Assembly (NCBI RefSeq): GCF_030272705.1
Contig: NZ_JARFYM010000004.1
Span: forward strand, 1 to 64,000
DNA from: Rhizobium mayense
GTDB lineage: Bacteria > Pseudomonadota > Alphaproteobacteria > Rhizobiales > Rhizobiaceae
Reading direction: 5' to 3'
Length of the DNA stretch: 64,000 nt
The notes below the pieces were generated by a model, which worked only from the letters and a program-made list of their open reading frames with translations, made no database searches and was not told the origin of the DNA. Below, piece by piece: positions 1-7,164 of the stretch; position 1 is the stretch's first letter, and every line of letters starts with the position of its first letter. Made by a program: the position numbers and the translations under genes.

Positions 1-306
1 CTTGCGGCTGAGGCAGGAGGGGCATTCGCGGCATTCGGGCGTATAAAGCGGAATGACGTGGTCGCCTTTCTTCACCGAGGTCACACCCGGGCCGACATCG
101 ACGACGATGCCGGCGCCCTCATGGCCGAGGATCGCCGGAAACAGGCCTTCCGGATCGGCGCCCGACAGGGTGAAATCGTCGGTATGGCAGATGCCCGTCG
201 CCTTGACCTCGATCAGCACTTCGCCGGCCTTCGGGCCGTCGAGCTTAACAGTCATGACTTCGAGCGGTTTACCGGCGGCAACGGCTACAGCGGCGCGTAC
301 GTCCAT
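1..306 (-). CDS. frmA: Class III alcohol dehydrogenase / S-(hydroxymethyl)glutathione dehydrogenase (N-terminal part, cut by window edge)
   Basis: Zinc-dependent dehydrogenase that oxidises S-(hydroxymethyl)glutathione, the adduct of formaldehyde and glutathione, in the cytoplasm. Only the first 102 residues are inside the window. They show the class III N-terminus: [12 protein letters not shown] with the first catalytic-zinc Cys, the LGHEGAG motif, [12 protein letters not shown], and the start of the structural-zinc cysteines (CRECPSC). Of two nearby ATGs, the one at 306 has GGGAGA about 7 nt upstream and is preferred to the one at 312. It lies 41 bp downstream of the isomerase gene on the same strand, so the two are probably co-transcribed. 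That pairing suggests the locus produces formaldehyde, for example by oxidative demethylation; this is inference. Confidence 0.9.
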   Translation of the reverse strand, partial: MDVRAAVAVAAGKPLEVMTVKLDGPKAGEVLIEVKATGICHTDDFTLSGADPEGLFPAILGHEGAGIVVDVGPGVTSVKKGDHVIPLYTPECRECPSCLSRK

Positions 307-347
307 GGACATTTCTCCCAATATTGGTTTCGAGTTTGGTTCGAGCG

Positions 348-1181
348 TCAGTCGGCGGTTCTGGCCCATACATCGCGGGCCTCTCGCATCAAGAGCAGGG
401 ATTCCTCCCACCGGTCCGTGGTGTCTTCCCCATCGCGCCCCGTAATCGCATAGGGCTTCGGTCCCAACTCGCAGGTAAATGCGAGACTATCGTCCGCGCC
501 GGCGCGCTTGCGCCAGCTTCGGAATCCATAGTCCCACCAGCCGAGAAAGAGATCGAGCCAAGGCCGATGATGCGGAAAGGAGATTTCGATCTGAACCTGT
601 TCGCGCGAAGCGACCCGGCCATGAAAGGCCCATGAGCTATCGAGAATTCTGTGGATCAGAGCGTGGTTTTCATCCGATACCGGCCAGGCGAATTCCCGTC
701 CGACAAGAAAATGCGAGATATCGCCCAACAGCTTCAAATCCGGAAGCCGGTCGAGCAGATCGAGCGTGAAGAAGAGGTCGGTGGTCATCCGGTCCCGATG
801 TGTCTCGACCCAGACGTCGATACCTGCCTCATCCGCCAGCCGTTGCCAGCCTTCCAGCAAGGGAATGCAATCCTCGAGCCGCCGCAGCCGCACGTCCGGC
901 TGAAGACAGATGTGATGAACATTATATTCGGCGGCGATTTCGAGAACGGGCTTCAGATCGTCGACGGTCTTGGGAAAGCATTGACCTTCCGCCTGCAGAC
1001 CACGCTCTGTGAGCAACCCTGCCACACGACGCACGACGTTACGATCGTACCAATGAGTGCTGATGCCATCAAAGCCGGCCGCCGCGATCTTTTCGATATT
1101 CTCTTCCAGAGTGAGCTCCGGATATTTCGCGCTGCGCCGCTCCATGGCCCAGAGCGACTGGAATATAAGCATGCTCTGCAT
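348..1181 (-). CDS. Sugar phosphate isomerase/epimerase-type TIM-barrel protein (MocC/IolE-like superfamily)
   Basis: A 277-residue AP-endonuclease-2 (xylose isomerase-like) TIM barrel, expected to isomerise, epimerise or dehydrate a sugar or cyclitol in a metal-dependent way. Visible family features are an N-terminal [17 protein letters not shown] strand-helix unit and acidic/His metal-ligand positions in [18 protein letters not shown] and CELGPKPY. The start at 1181 is chosen because GGGGAGG lies 4 nt upstream; an in-frame ATG nine codons earlier has no ribosome-binding site. It is divergent from the binding-protein gene at 1411 and followed 41 bp later by formaldehyde dehydrogenase. The superfamily includes rhizopine MocC and inositol enzymes, but the substrate cannot be read from the sequence. 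Confidence 0.75.
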   Translation of the reverse strand: MQSMLIFQSLWAMERRSAKYPELTLEENIEKIAAAGFDGISTHWYDRNVVRRVAGLLTERGLQAEGQCFPKTVDDLKPVLEIAAEYNVHHICLQPDVRLRRLEDCIPLLEGWQRLADEAGIDVWVETHRDRMTTDLFFTLDLLDRLPDLKLLGDISHFLVGREFAWPVSDENHALIHRILDSSWAFHGRVASREQVQIEISFPHHRPWLDLFLGWWDYGFRSWRKRAGADDSLAFTCELGPKPYAITGRDGEDTTDRWEESLLLMREARDVWARTAD

Positions 1182-1313
1182 GGTGCCTCCCCTACCTGTG
1201 GCTTTCACAAATCACGAATTCCAACCCTTGGCCAGACGATCCGTTGAGGCGTTTTGATCATCACGGCGTTTCATTGCAAAACGGATGTATTCCAGCGTCT
1301 GGAGCTGGAGGCA

Positions 1314-1332
1314 TGATGGTTTTTCATCAAAA
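1314..1332. promoter_or_regulatory. Candidate operator upstream of the MocB-like gene (TGATG-N6-CATCA, contains TTTTCATCAAAA)
   Basis: In the divergent intergenic region, TGATG and CATCA form a 5-bp inverted repeat with a 6-nt spacer. The right half lies inside the 12-mer TTTTCATCAAAA (1321-1332), about 78 nt before the ATG at 1411. The same 12-mer recurs 70 nt before the hydroxylase gene at 2532. A shared binding site for the local LacI regulator is plausible but unproven. Confidence 0.4.
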
Positions 1333-1410
1333 AACTCTCAGACGCCAACGGGCTCTGTCGATAACTCTCTGGAGGCGGTCACCTGAGCCGCTGTTTCCTG
1401 GGAGGAGAAC

Positions 1411-2340
1411 ATGCTGAAATTTCTAAACGCAAGTGCTTTGGCATTGGTGTTGTCATCGCAAGCCCATGCCGCCGATCGCATCGGCGTTTCGATGGGATAC
1501 CTGACGACCAATTTCCAGACCCTGATCGCCAATGGCATGCAGGACTACGCAAAGACCAAAGGCTTGGACCTGCAGGTGGAGGACGCTTCCAACGACGTCA
1601 ACAAACAGGTCGATCAAGTGCGAAACTTCGCAGCAGGTGGCGTATCGGCCATCATCGTCGATCCGGTGGATTCGGACGGCACGCCGGCAATGAGCAAGAT
1701 TGCCGAAGAGGCAGGCATTCCGCTGATCTACGTCAACATCCAGCCGACCGATCTGTCGACCCTCGGCAAGAAACAGGCTTTCGTGGGATCGAACGAGACT
1801 GAATCCGGAACGCTTCAGACCAAGGAAGTCTGTCGCGTGCTCGGCGGAAAGGGCGACGTCGTTATCATGATCGGCGATCTTTCCAGCCAGGCAGCGCGTC
1901 AAAGAACCCAGGACGTGCATGACGTGCTGAAGTCCAAGGAATGCGGTGGCATCAAGGTTGCGCGGGAGCAGGTCGGCAACTGGAGTCGCGTTGATGGCGC
2001 CGACCTCGTTTCGAATTGGCTGACTTCCGGCTTGAAATTCGATGCAGTGATCGCCAACAACGACGAAATGGCCCTTGGAGCGATCGCTGCGATCAAGAAC
2101 GCGGGCGGCTCAACCGACAAGACGATTGTCGCGGGCATCGACGCCACGCCCGACGCGCTTCAGGCGATGAAGGCGGGCGACCTCAAGGTCACCGTGTTCC
2201 AGGATGCGAAAGCGCAGGGGCGCGGTGCCGTCGATACCGCCGAGAAGGCGATCAAGGGCGAGCCGATCGACAAGGAGGTCTGGATCCCGTTCAAACTCGT
2301 GACGAGCGAGAATATGGGCCAGTTCGAGCATCTCAATTAG
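1411..2340 (+). CDS. Sugar/cyclitol ABC transporter periplasmic binding protein (MocB/RbsB-like)
   Basis: A 309-residue periplasmic type 1 binding protein with a Sec signal peptide (cleavage expected after AHA, residue 20) and a strong GGGAGGAGAAC ribosome-binding site. Family landmarks are the N-terminal IGVSMGYL strand, AAGGVSAIIVDPVD, GIPLIYVN, VIANNDEMALGAI and VAGIDATPDALQAMKAGDLKVTVFQD. Length and these segments resemble, from memory, rhizobial rhizopine/inositol binding proteins such as MocB. No permease or ATPase gene is adjacent, so it must borrow a membrane complex encoded elsewhere. It is followed by a hairpin and then the di-iron hydroxylase. The ligand (inositol derivative, methylated cyclitol or sugar) is inferred from family and context only. 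Confidence 0.85.
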   Translation: MLKFLNASALALVLSSQAHAADRIGVSMGYLTTNFQTLIANGMQDYAKTKGLDLQVEDASNDVNKQVDQVRNFAAGGVSAIIVDPVDSDGTPAMSKIAEEAGIPLIYVNIQPTDLSTLGKKQAFVGSNETESGTLQTKEVCRVLGGKGDVVIMIGDLSSQAARQRTQDVHDVLKSKECGGIKVAREQVGNWSRVDGADLVSNWLTSGLKFDAVIANNDEMALGAIAAIKNAGGSTDKTIVAGIDATPDALQAMKAGDLKVTVFQDAKAQGRGAVDTAEKAIKGEPIDKEVWIPFKLVTSENMGQFEHLN

Positions 2341-2379
2341 ATTCCGCGCTGCCGGGCGCATCAGCCGGGCAAGGAAAAA

Positions 2380-2399
2380 GGGGAGGCACCGGCCTCCCC
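2380..2399 (+). other. Intercistronic stem-loop after the binding-protein gene
   Basis: GGGGAGGC and GCCTCCCC form an 8-bp stem around an ACCG loop, 40 nt after the stop codon. There is no T run on the plus strand, so it is more likely an mRNA 3'-end stabiliser or partial attenuator between binding protein and hydroxylase. On the minus strand it would be followed by TTTTTCC, so termination of leftward transcription is also possible. Confidence 0.5.
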
Positions 2400-2449
2400 C
2401 GACCCAAGTACTTCGCTTTCGTTGCCACGAATTTCCTAGCCGTGAGTAA

Positions 2450-2461
2450 TTTTCATCAAAA
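2450..2461. promoter_or_regulatory. Second copy of the TTTTCATCAAAA motif, upstream of the hydroxylase gene
   Basis: An exact copy of the 12-mer found at 1321-1332, placed about 70 nt before the ATG at 2532, much like the spacing to the first gene. Two exact copies at matching distances in the same locus suggest a shared regulator or promoter element. The LacI protein encoded at 3682-4719 is the nearest candidate. Confidence 0.4.
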
Positions 2462-2531
2462 CTATGCTGTCGCCCCGAAGCGGCGTCGGTGAGACTGGTT
2501 GCATAATTTCCGTCAACTGGGAGAGGACACC

Positions 2532-3566
2532 ATGGACGACACGCTCTACGGATCGCGCGATAAACGCGGAGACTGGAAGCCCAGCAAGCTGCTCAAATAT
2601 CCTCCGGTCTTCATCTGGCCCGCAAAGCCCGCCGCCTTCCTGAAATGGTTCTTCGGCTATCCTGGCTATCTGCTGCCGTGGAACGTCCTCTATGCGGCCA
2701 TCGGAACGATGCTATGGCTTTATGCGACACCATCGATGCAAACGATGAAGACCCTCGCGCCGGGCTGGATCGCCTATCTTCTTCTGCGCAATGCCGTCCT
2801 CGTCCTTCTGTTCTTCGGTCTGTTTCATTTGCGTCTCTATATGCAGAAGCAACAGGGCACGCGCTTCAAGTACAATGGCAAATGGCCATCGACGAACAAT
2901 TCCGCATTCCTGTTCGGCAATCAGACCGTCGACAATGTGATCTGGACATTCGCGGGCGCCGTTCCCCTGTGGACGGCATTCGAGGTTCTGACGCTTTGGG
3001 CGTTTGCAAACGGGATCATTCCCTATGTCGATTTCGACGAGCATCCCGTCTATTGCACGGTGATCATGCTGCTAATTCCGGCGTTCCGTGACCTGCACTT
3101 CTATCTGGTCCACCGCCTCATCCACTGGCCGCCGCTCTACCATACGGTTCACAAGCTCCACCACAACAACGTGAACCCCGGTCCGTGGTCTGGATTGGCA
3201 ATGCACCCCGTCGAGCACCTTTTGTATTTTTCGGGAGTGCTGATCCATTGGATCGTGCCGTCCAATCCGATCCACGCTGTCTTCCATCTGACGCATCTGG
3301 CCCTTGCGCCGGCACCGGGGCACGTCGGCTTCGATAAGATCGTGATCGGAGAAGATAGCGCGATCGATACCCACGCTTATGATCACTACCTTCATCACAA
3401 ATTTTTCGAGTGCAATTATGCCGATGGCGTCATTCCGCTCGACAAGTGGTTCGGCACCTTCCACGACGGCTCCAAGGAGGCAGAGGACCGCATGAACAAG
3501 CGCTTCATGGAGCGGGCAAAAAAATACGCCGAAAAGCAGGCACGACGCTCGCAGGCCTCCGGCTGA
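2532..3566 (+). CDS. Fatty acid hydroxylase/sterol desaturase-superfamily membrane di-iron oxygenase
   Basis: A 344-residue integral membrane protein of the histidine-box di-iron family, which activates O2 with electrons from a ferredoxin or cytochrome. Hydrophobic segments occupy roughly residues 40-70, 80-100 and 130-185. The His clusters are H189/H194 (HFYLVH), HTVHKLHH (204-211), HPVEH (225-229) and HYLHH (285-289), the usual eight-histidine pattern. The start at 2532 has GGGAGAGGAC just upstream; an in-frame ATG 11 codons earlier lacks one. Neighbours are a MocB-like binding protein and, beyond a LacI gene, a MocE-like Rieske ferredoxin that is a natural electron donor. The rhizopine system MocDEF pairs a membrane oxygenase with such a ferredoxin. 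A role on a sugar or cyclitol methyl ether is inferred; a lipid substrate remains possible. Confidence 0.85.
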   Translation: MDDTLYGSRDKRGDWKPSKLLKYPPVFIWPAKPAAFLKWFFGYPGYLLPWNVLYAAIGTMLWLYATPSMQTMKTLAPGWIAYLLLRNAVLVLLFFGLFHLRLYMQKQQGTRFKYNGKWPSTNNSAFLFGNQTVDNVIWTFAGAVPLWTAFEVLTLWAFANGIIPYVDFDEHPVYCTVIMLLIPAFRDLHFYLVHRLIHWPPLYHTVHKLHHNNVNPGPWSGLAMHPVEHLLYFSGVLIHWIVPSNPIHAVFHLTHLALAPAPGHVGFDKIVIGEDSAIDTHAYDHYLHHKFFECNYADGVIPLDKWFGTFHDGSKEAEDRMNKRFMERAKKYAEKQARRSQASG

Positions 3567-3634
3567 AGCGCCAGCCGTTATCCCAGACCAATCTCCCCGC
3601 GCCGCCCAGCCAGCAGGCTATGGGCGGCGAGACT

Positions 3635-3677
3635 GCCGGAGCCTGCTTCGCCTCCATTGCAGGCTCCGGCCTTTTTC
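3635..3677 (+). terminator. Rho-independent terminator of the hydroxylase gene
   Basis: A perfect 12-bp stem (GCCGGAGCCTGC at 3635-3646 pairing with 3659-3670), a 12-nt loop and a following CTTTTTC tract. It sits between the convergent hydroxylase and LacI genes and only the plus strand has the T run. Confidence 0.85.
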
Positions 3678-3681
3678 TCGA

Positions 3682-4719
3682 TCAGGCCGGCGCGGAAAAT
3701 TGTCCGATGTTCTCGCCTGTGTAAGTCAGGAATGGAACCGGATCCTGACTGACGGCGACGTCGATGATCCCCATTCTGTGAAGCACGGTATCCAGCGCGC
3801 GCCGGGCTTGCGTTTCAGGCGCCTGGTCGAGAACCAGGGTCATCAAGCCAGAGGAAATGAAGCTCCGCGTTTCATCATTCAACTCATGTGCGATCCAGAC
3901 GAATTCGCCGGGCTTTCTTTCCCGGTAGCGCTGCAGCGCCGATCCCACGCCGAGATTTGCGCCCCCGGCATTGTAAATTCCGACGACACCTGCCTCCCGG
4001 CGTAGCGTTTCCGTCAGCATCTCGGCAGACCTGACGTCTTCGTCCAGGCCGAATATGACCTCTGAAAACCGATGATCCGGATTGTGATGGGCAGCAAGGT
4101 AGTCGGAGAAGCCGCGAATGCGTTCCTTGTGAATCTGATAGGCCCAGCTGTGACAGACGGCCACGATGCTTCCGGCTGTGCGCGCAAGCATCCTGGACAT
4201 GTAAAAGCCAGCCGTCCGCCCGGCCGCATAGTTGTCGATGCCGACGAAAACATTGTCCTTTCCGGCCGTGTAAGAAACGATCTGGACCACCTCGATCCCG
4301 GCCCCACGGGCCTGGCGTAAGCTCTCCCTGATTTTGGGATGATCGACGGCAACCACGATCAGTCCGTGGCGGCGAATGGTGGTATTGGACACATGGGCCG
4401 CGAACTTCTCGGGATCATTCTCATCGACGAAAGTCCGGTGCAGGGTGATCGAGCTGTCGAGCGACGCAGCGATGCGTTCGAAGGCGCGATTGAGCCTTGC
4501 AAAGAACGGCGTCTCGGGTCTCACCATAATCACTTCGATGCGGATGGTGCCGCGATAGAGGTTTGGAATCAGCCCCTTGTACCCCAGCCTCTTTGCAGCG
4601 AGCACCACCTTCTCTGCTGTCTGGGGTTTCACGCTTCCGCGTTCATTGAGAACGCGTTCGACAGTGGCAAGACCAACGCCTGCCGCCTGCGCGATGTCGA
4701 CCAAACGGGTTTTCTTCAT
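3682..4719 (-). CDS. LacI-family transcriptional regulator
   Basis: A 345-residue repressor/activator with a full N-terminal LacI helix-turn-helix (LVDIAQAAGVGLATVERVLN, then a hinge around AAKRLGYKG) and a periplasmic-binding-protein-like effector domain. The effector domain shows VFVGIDNYAAGRTAGFYMSRM, VVGIYNAGGANLG and a C-terminal DTVLHRMGI segment. The recognition helix has VERVLN where many LacI proteins have VSRVLN, a variant common in rhizobial members. It is divergent from the Rieske ferredoxin gene and convergent with the hydroxylase. Its effector is probably the sugar or cyclitol handled by this locus. An ATGATCAT palindrome at 4740-4747 lies just upstream of its start and could be an autoregulatory site. 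Confidence 0.88.
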   Translation of the reverse strand: MKKTRLVDIAQAAGVGLATVERVLNERGSVKPQTAEKVVLAAKRLGYKGLIPNLYRGTIRIEVIMVRPETPFFARLNRAFERIAASLDSSITLHRTFVDENDPEKFAAHVSNTTIRRHGLIVVAVDHPKIRESLRQARGAGIEVVQIVSYTAGKDNVFVGIDNYAAGRTAGFYMSRMLARTAGSIVAVCHSWAYQIHKERIRGFSDYLAAHHNPDHRFSEVIFGLDEDVRSAEMLTETLRREAGVVGIYNAGGANLGVGSALQRYRERKPGEFVWIAHELNDETRSFISSGLMTLVLDQAPETQARRALDTVLHRMGIIDVAVSQDPVPFLTYTGENIGQFSAPA

Positions 4720-4934
4720 TCCGCTCCTCCTGAGGAAAAATGATCATAATCGAACTGGAATGTGAAGGGCCATATCCCGCATGGTCGGCCCTGCTCTGGG
4801 AGGAGAAAAGCGAGTGCGATCAAGGAGCATGCTCCGCCGGGTAAGATCCCCGGTGAGACCCCTCTCCTCTCCCGCAGAGCCAAGTCTCAAGGGGTGGCTG
4901 CGAGCCACCGGACAGCCGTAGCCAGGAGAAGACA

Positions 4935-5264
4935 ATGACGACATGGATCGACGCGTGTGGTGCTGACGACATTGACCAGGAGGACGTCGTTCGGTTCGAC
5001 CATGCAGGCCGAACCTTTGCCATCTATCGAAGCCCTGAGGACCAATATTTTGCAACGGATGGGCTTTGCACGCACGAGAGGGTTCACCTGGCCGACGGAC
5101 TGGTCATGGAAGACATCATCGAATGCCCGAAACATAACGGGCGGTTCAGCTATAAAACAGGCGAGGCCCGCGGCGCCCCCGTATGCGTCAACCTCAAGAC
5201 ATATCCGATCAAGGTCGACGGCGACCGCATTATGATTGGGCTCGGGGAACCGCCTTCGCGCTAG
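4935..5264 (+). CDS. mocE: MocE-type Rieske [2Fe-2S] ferredoxin
   Basis: A 109-residue soluble Rieske protein that carries electrons to an oxygenase. The cluster ligands are C45-x-H47 (GLCTHERVHLADG) and C64-x2-H67 (IIECPKHNGRFSYKTGEA), in the C-x-H-x16-C-x2-H arrangement of bacterial Rieske ferredoxins. The family includes MocE of rhizopine catabolism. The ATG at 4935 is preceded by AGGAGAAGACA. It is divergent from the LacI gene and about 1.4 kb from the di-iron hydroxylase on the same strand. No ferredoxin reductase (MocF-like) gene is in the window, so the electron chain must be completed from outside it. The mocE name reflects family and context, not demonstrated function. Confidence 0.88.
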   Translation: MTTWIDACGADDIDQEDVVRFDHAGRTFAIYRSPEDQYFATDGLCTHERVHLADGLVMEDIIECPKHNGRFSYKTGEARGAPVCVNLKTYPIKVDGDRIMIGLGEPPSR

Positions 5265-5329
5265 GGCGTTTGATAAGTTGTATCGGGTATCACCGGCATT
5301 CCGCCGACACGCCCGAGTGGGAGAGAATG

Positions 5330-5701
5330 ATGAAAACGCTGCTAGTCTCGATAGGCTTTTTGGCTGTTACCGCTCTTTCGGTTTTTGCTGCCGAGCCCGC
5401 CAAGATGGTCGATACGAAAATGGGGAAGGTGCTGGCCACGGATAAGGGCATGACCCTGTACGTGTTCGACAAGGATACCAAAGGTAAATCAAACTGCGAT
5501 GCGGCTTGCTTGAAGAAGTGGCCGGCCTTCCATGCCGCTGCCAATGCCAAGGCAGAAGGTGAGTGGTCGCTTGTCAAAGCAGCTGACGGCAAGGAGATGT
5601 GGGCCTATAGCGGCAAACCGCTCTACACATATTCCGGGGACAAAAAAGCCGGTGAAATGACTGGCGACGGCGTTGGCGGCGTTTGGCATGTGGCCAAGTG
5701 A
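5330..5701 (+). CDS. Secreted repeat protein of unknown function (PF03640 / COG4315 type)
   Basis: A 123-residue exported protein. A Sec signal peptide (MKTLLVSIGFLAVTALSVFA) is followed by two copies of the Y-x-(F/W/Y)-x-x-D-type motif: LYVFDKD near residue 45 and LYTYSGD near residue 98. Each comes after a conserved Gly or Lys turn, and one intervening CDAACLKKWP segment could form a disulfide. This is the architecture of the COG4315 secreted-repeat family, whose biochemical role is not established. Two consecutive ATGs exist (5327 and 5330); the GGGAGAG site at 5319-5325 fits the second better. It starts 62 bp after the Rieske gene and might be co-transcribed, but no functional link is visible. 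Confidence 0.85.
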   Translation: MKTLLVSIGFLAVTALSVFAAEPAKMVDTKMGKVLATDKGMTLYVFDKDTKGKSNCDAACLKKWPAFHAAANAKAEGEWSLVKAADGKEMWAYSGKPLYTYSGDKKAGEMTGDGVGGVWHVAK

Positions 5702-5938
5702 ATTTGAGGTGCGCATGCGGCGTTTGCCGCGCGCACCCATCTAGGACGACGGCCATGGATCGTCGATCGAGGACGAGACCGGCTTAAGGCACATTGGGGC
5801 GATAGAGGCCCCGCTTTGGCATGTCATCAATGCCACCGGCAAGCCGCTTGATTTCAAAGCAGCTTGCCGGGGCCGGATGAAGAGTTGTTGGCAGTCATGT
5901 CGCGCTCGCCCCAAACGAACGCAGACGGATACTCAATA

Positions 5939-6160
5939 CTAATTCGCCGCAACTCTTCGAGCGAGAGCCATCACATATTCATCTGCGATATCGGCCAAGG
6001 TCAAAGCGACCTCGGATTCCTTCCAACCTGCGGCAACAGCCGTGAGCACGAATTCTCGAAATGCCTCAGCAAGGACCTCCTCGCGCTCTACAACGCGATA
6101 TGGGTTATTCGTGGCATGCTGAGGGGCGCTGATTTGTATTGTTGGGCGGGTAGGTTCCAT
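5939..6160 (-). CDS. Hypothetical 73-residue protein
   Basis: I do not recognise a characterised family. The product is a small, mostly helical acidic protein. A Pro/Thr-rich N-terminus precedes a helix-rich stretch running from VVEREEVLAEAFREF to SEVALTLADIADEYVM. Codon use is coding-like over the helical part. The ATG at 6160 has AGGGGA 7 nt upstream and is preferred over an in-frame ATG at 6187 without a site. The repeated 49-bp element (6263-6311) lies about 100 bp upstream of this start. The 3' side holds a 9-bp inverted repeat (5836-5870) without a T run. Confidence 0.6.
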   Translation of the reverse strand: MEPTRPTIQISAPQHATNNPYRVVEREEVLAEAFREFVLTAVAAGWKESEVALTLADIADEYVMALARRVAAN

Positions 6161-6262
6161 TGATGCGTCCCCTGAAGGTTGATTCATTGCATTTTCGCTT
6201 GCACTCGGCCTGTCTTGCCAGCACCGCTATTATGCTTCTTTTCTAAAAGGTTACGCGCGACG

Positions 6263-6311
6263 TGTCGTTAGACACGCATCCTGAAATTTGCCGCAGCGTC
6301 CATTTCTGCAA
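6263..6311. repeat. 49-bp dispersed element, copy A
   Basis: This segment (starting TGTCGTTAGAC, core ATCCTGAAATTTGCCG) matches positions 54277-54325 at 43 of 49 bases without gaps. It begins with the small inverted repeat CGTGTC-GTTA-GACACG (6261-6276). Both copies are in the same orientation and lie upstream of a leftward gene. The identity of the element is unknown to me; a shared regulatory site or a mobile-element remnant are both possible. Confidence 0.7.
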
Positions 6312-6417
6312 TTACAGATCGGAGATTTCCGCCTGCCGCGCCCTCTGCTCATAGCTTTCAGTTCGAAGCTTGGGACGAGCTGCCGCTCATCGTCCGCAGA
6401 CTGAGTTGGCAAAATTC

Positions 6418-6433
6418 AGTCAATCGATTGACT
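6418..6433. promoter_or_regulatory. 16-bp perfect palindrome, probable operator of the TetR/CecR-type regulator
   Basis: AGTCAATCGATTGACT is a perfect palindrome located 20 nt before the ATG of the TetR gene, overlapping or next to an AT-rich stretch (CTTATAAAAAAATAGG) that could be the -10 region. Position and symmetry fit autoregulation of the regulator-exporter operon. Confidence 0.6.
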
Positions 6434-6453
6434 TATAAAAAAATAGGTTCATC

Positions 6454-7164
6454 ATGAGGGGCATGAGACAGAGAAATAGTGATGCAAAGTCCGAGACCGC
6501 GCGCAGCGACATAACGCGGGAAAAACTGCTCGAAAATGCCCTCGACGTTTTCGGCCGATACGGCTTCGATGGCGCCTCGACCCGCAAGATCACAAACGCC
6601 GCCGGCGTGAACCTTCAGGCGATCACCTATTATTTCGGCAGCAAGGAAGGGCTCTACATCGCCACCGCGGAATATCTCGCCGAGATGATCGGGCGGTATG
6701 TCAGCGGCATGCGGCAACGGATCGCCGACCAGATCGCAGCGCTCGATGCAGCGGGTACGCCGCTCGACGAAGCGCAGGCTCGGCTCTTCTTGACCGAGAT
6801 CGTCGAAACGATGGTCGTCCTCTTCGTCAGCAAGAAATCCGAGGCGTGGGCGCGCTTCATAATTCGCGAGCAGATGGAGCCGACGGCGGCCTTCGAACGA
6901 GTCTATTCGGGCATCATGGGACCGATGATCGGCCTTGGGCGACGTCTTATCGGGGCGATCATCGCCGATGATCCCGCATCCGAAAATGTGCGCCTGCGTT
7001 GCCTGTCTTTCGTCGGCAGCCTGATGGTTTTCAGAATGGCCAATGCGGCAGTGCTCGCTCAGATGGAATGGGACGCGATCGGCGAGAAAGAGATCGTCAG
7101 ATTGCAGCAGCATGCGCGCAGGCTTGTCGCCGCCCTCGGGCCGGCGGGAGGAGAAATATCGTGA
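6454..7164 (+). CDS. cecR: TetR/AcrR-family regulator, CecR (YbiH)-like
   Basis: A 236-residue TetR regulator. The N-terminal helix-turn-helix runs from about residue 24 to 68 ([20 protein letters not shown], then [12 protein letters not shown]). The C-terminal ligand domain matches the CecR/DUF1956 type, including [18 protein letters not shown]. The following genes reproduce the order of the E. coli cecR-ybhGFSR operon: HlyD-type adaptor, double-ATPase and two ABC-2 permeases. In E. coli CecR controls drug sensitivity through that exporter. The start at 6454 has no clear Shine-Dalgarno; ATG at 6463 is an alternative. The stop overlaps the next gene's GTG by 4 nt. Confidence 0.85.
   Translation: MRGMRQRNSDAKSETARSDITREKLLENALDVFGRYGFDGASTRKITNAAGVNLQAITYYFGSKEGLYIATAEYLAEMIGRYVSGMRQRIADQIAALDAAGTPLDEAQARLFLTEIVETMVVLFVSKKSEAWARFIIREQMEPTAAFERVYSGIMGPMIGLGRRLIGAIIADDPASENVRLRCLSFVGSLMVFRMANAAVLAQMEWDAIGEKEIVRLQQHARRLVAALGPAGGEIS

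Noticed and set aside
2016..2492. 158-codon plus-strand frame overlapping the binding-protein gene
   Set aside because: Frame-shifted shadow of the 1411-2340 gene; Arg/Gly/Asp-rich without motifs.
5836..5870. CCGGCAAGC / GCTTGCCGG inverted repeat near the 73-residue gene
   Set aside because: The loop is 17 nt and no T run follows on either strand, so I do not call it a terminator; chance in GC-rich DNA is possible.
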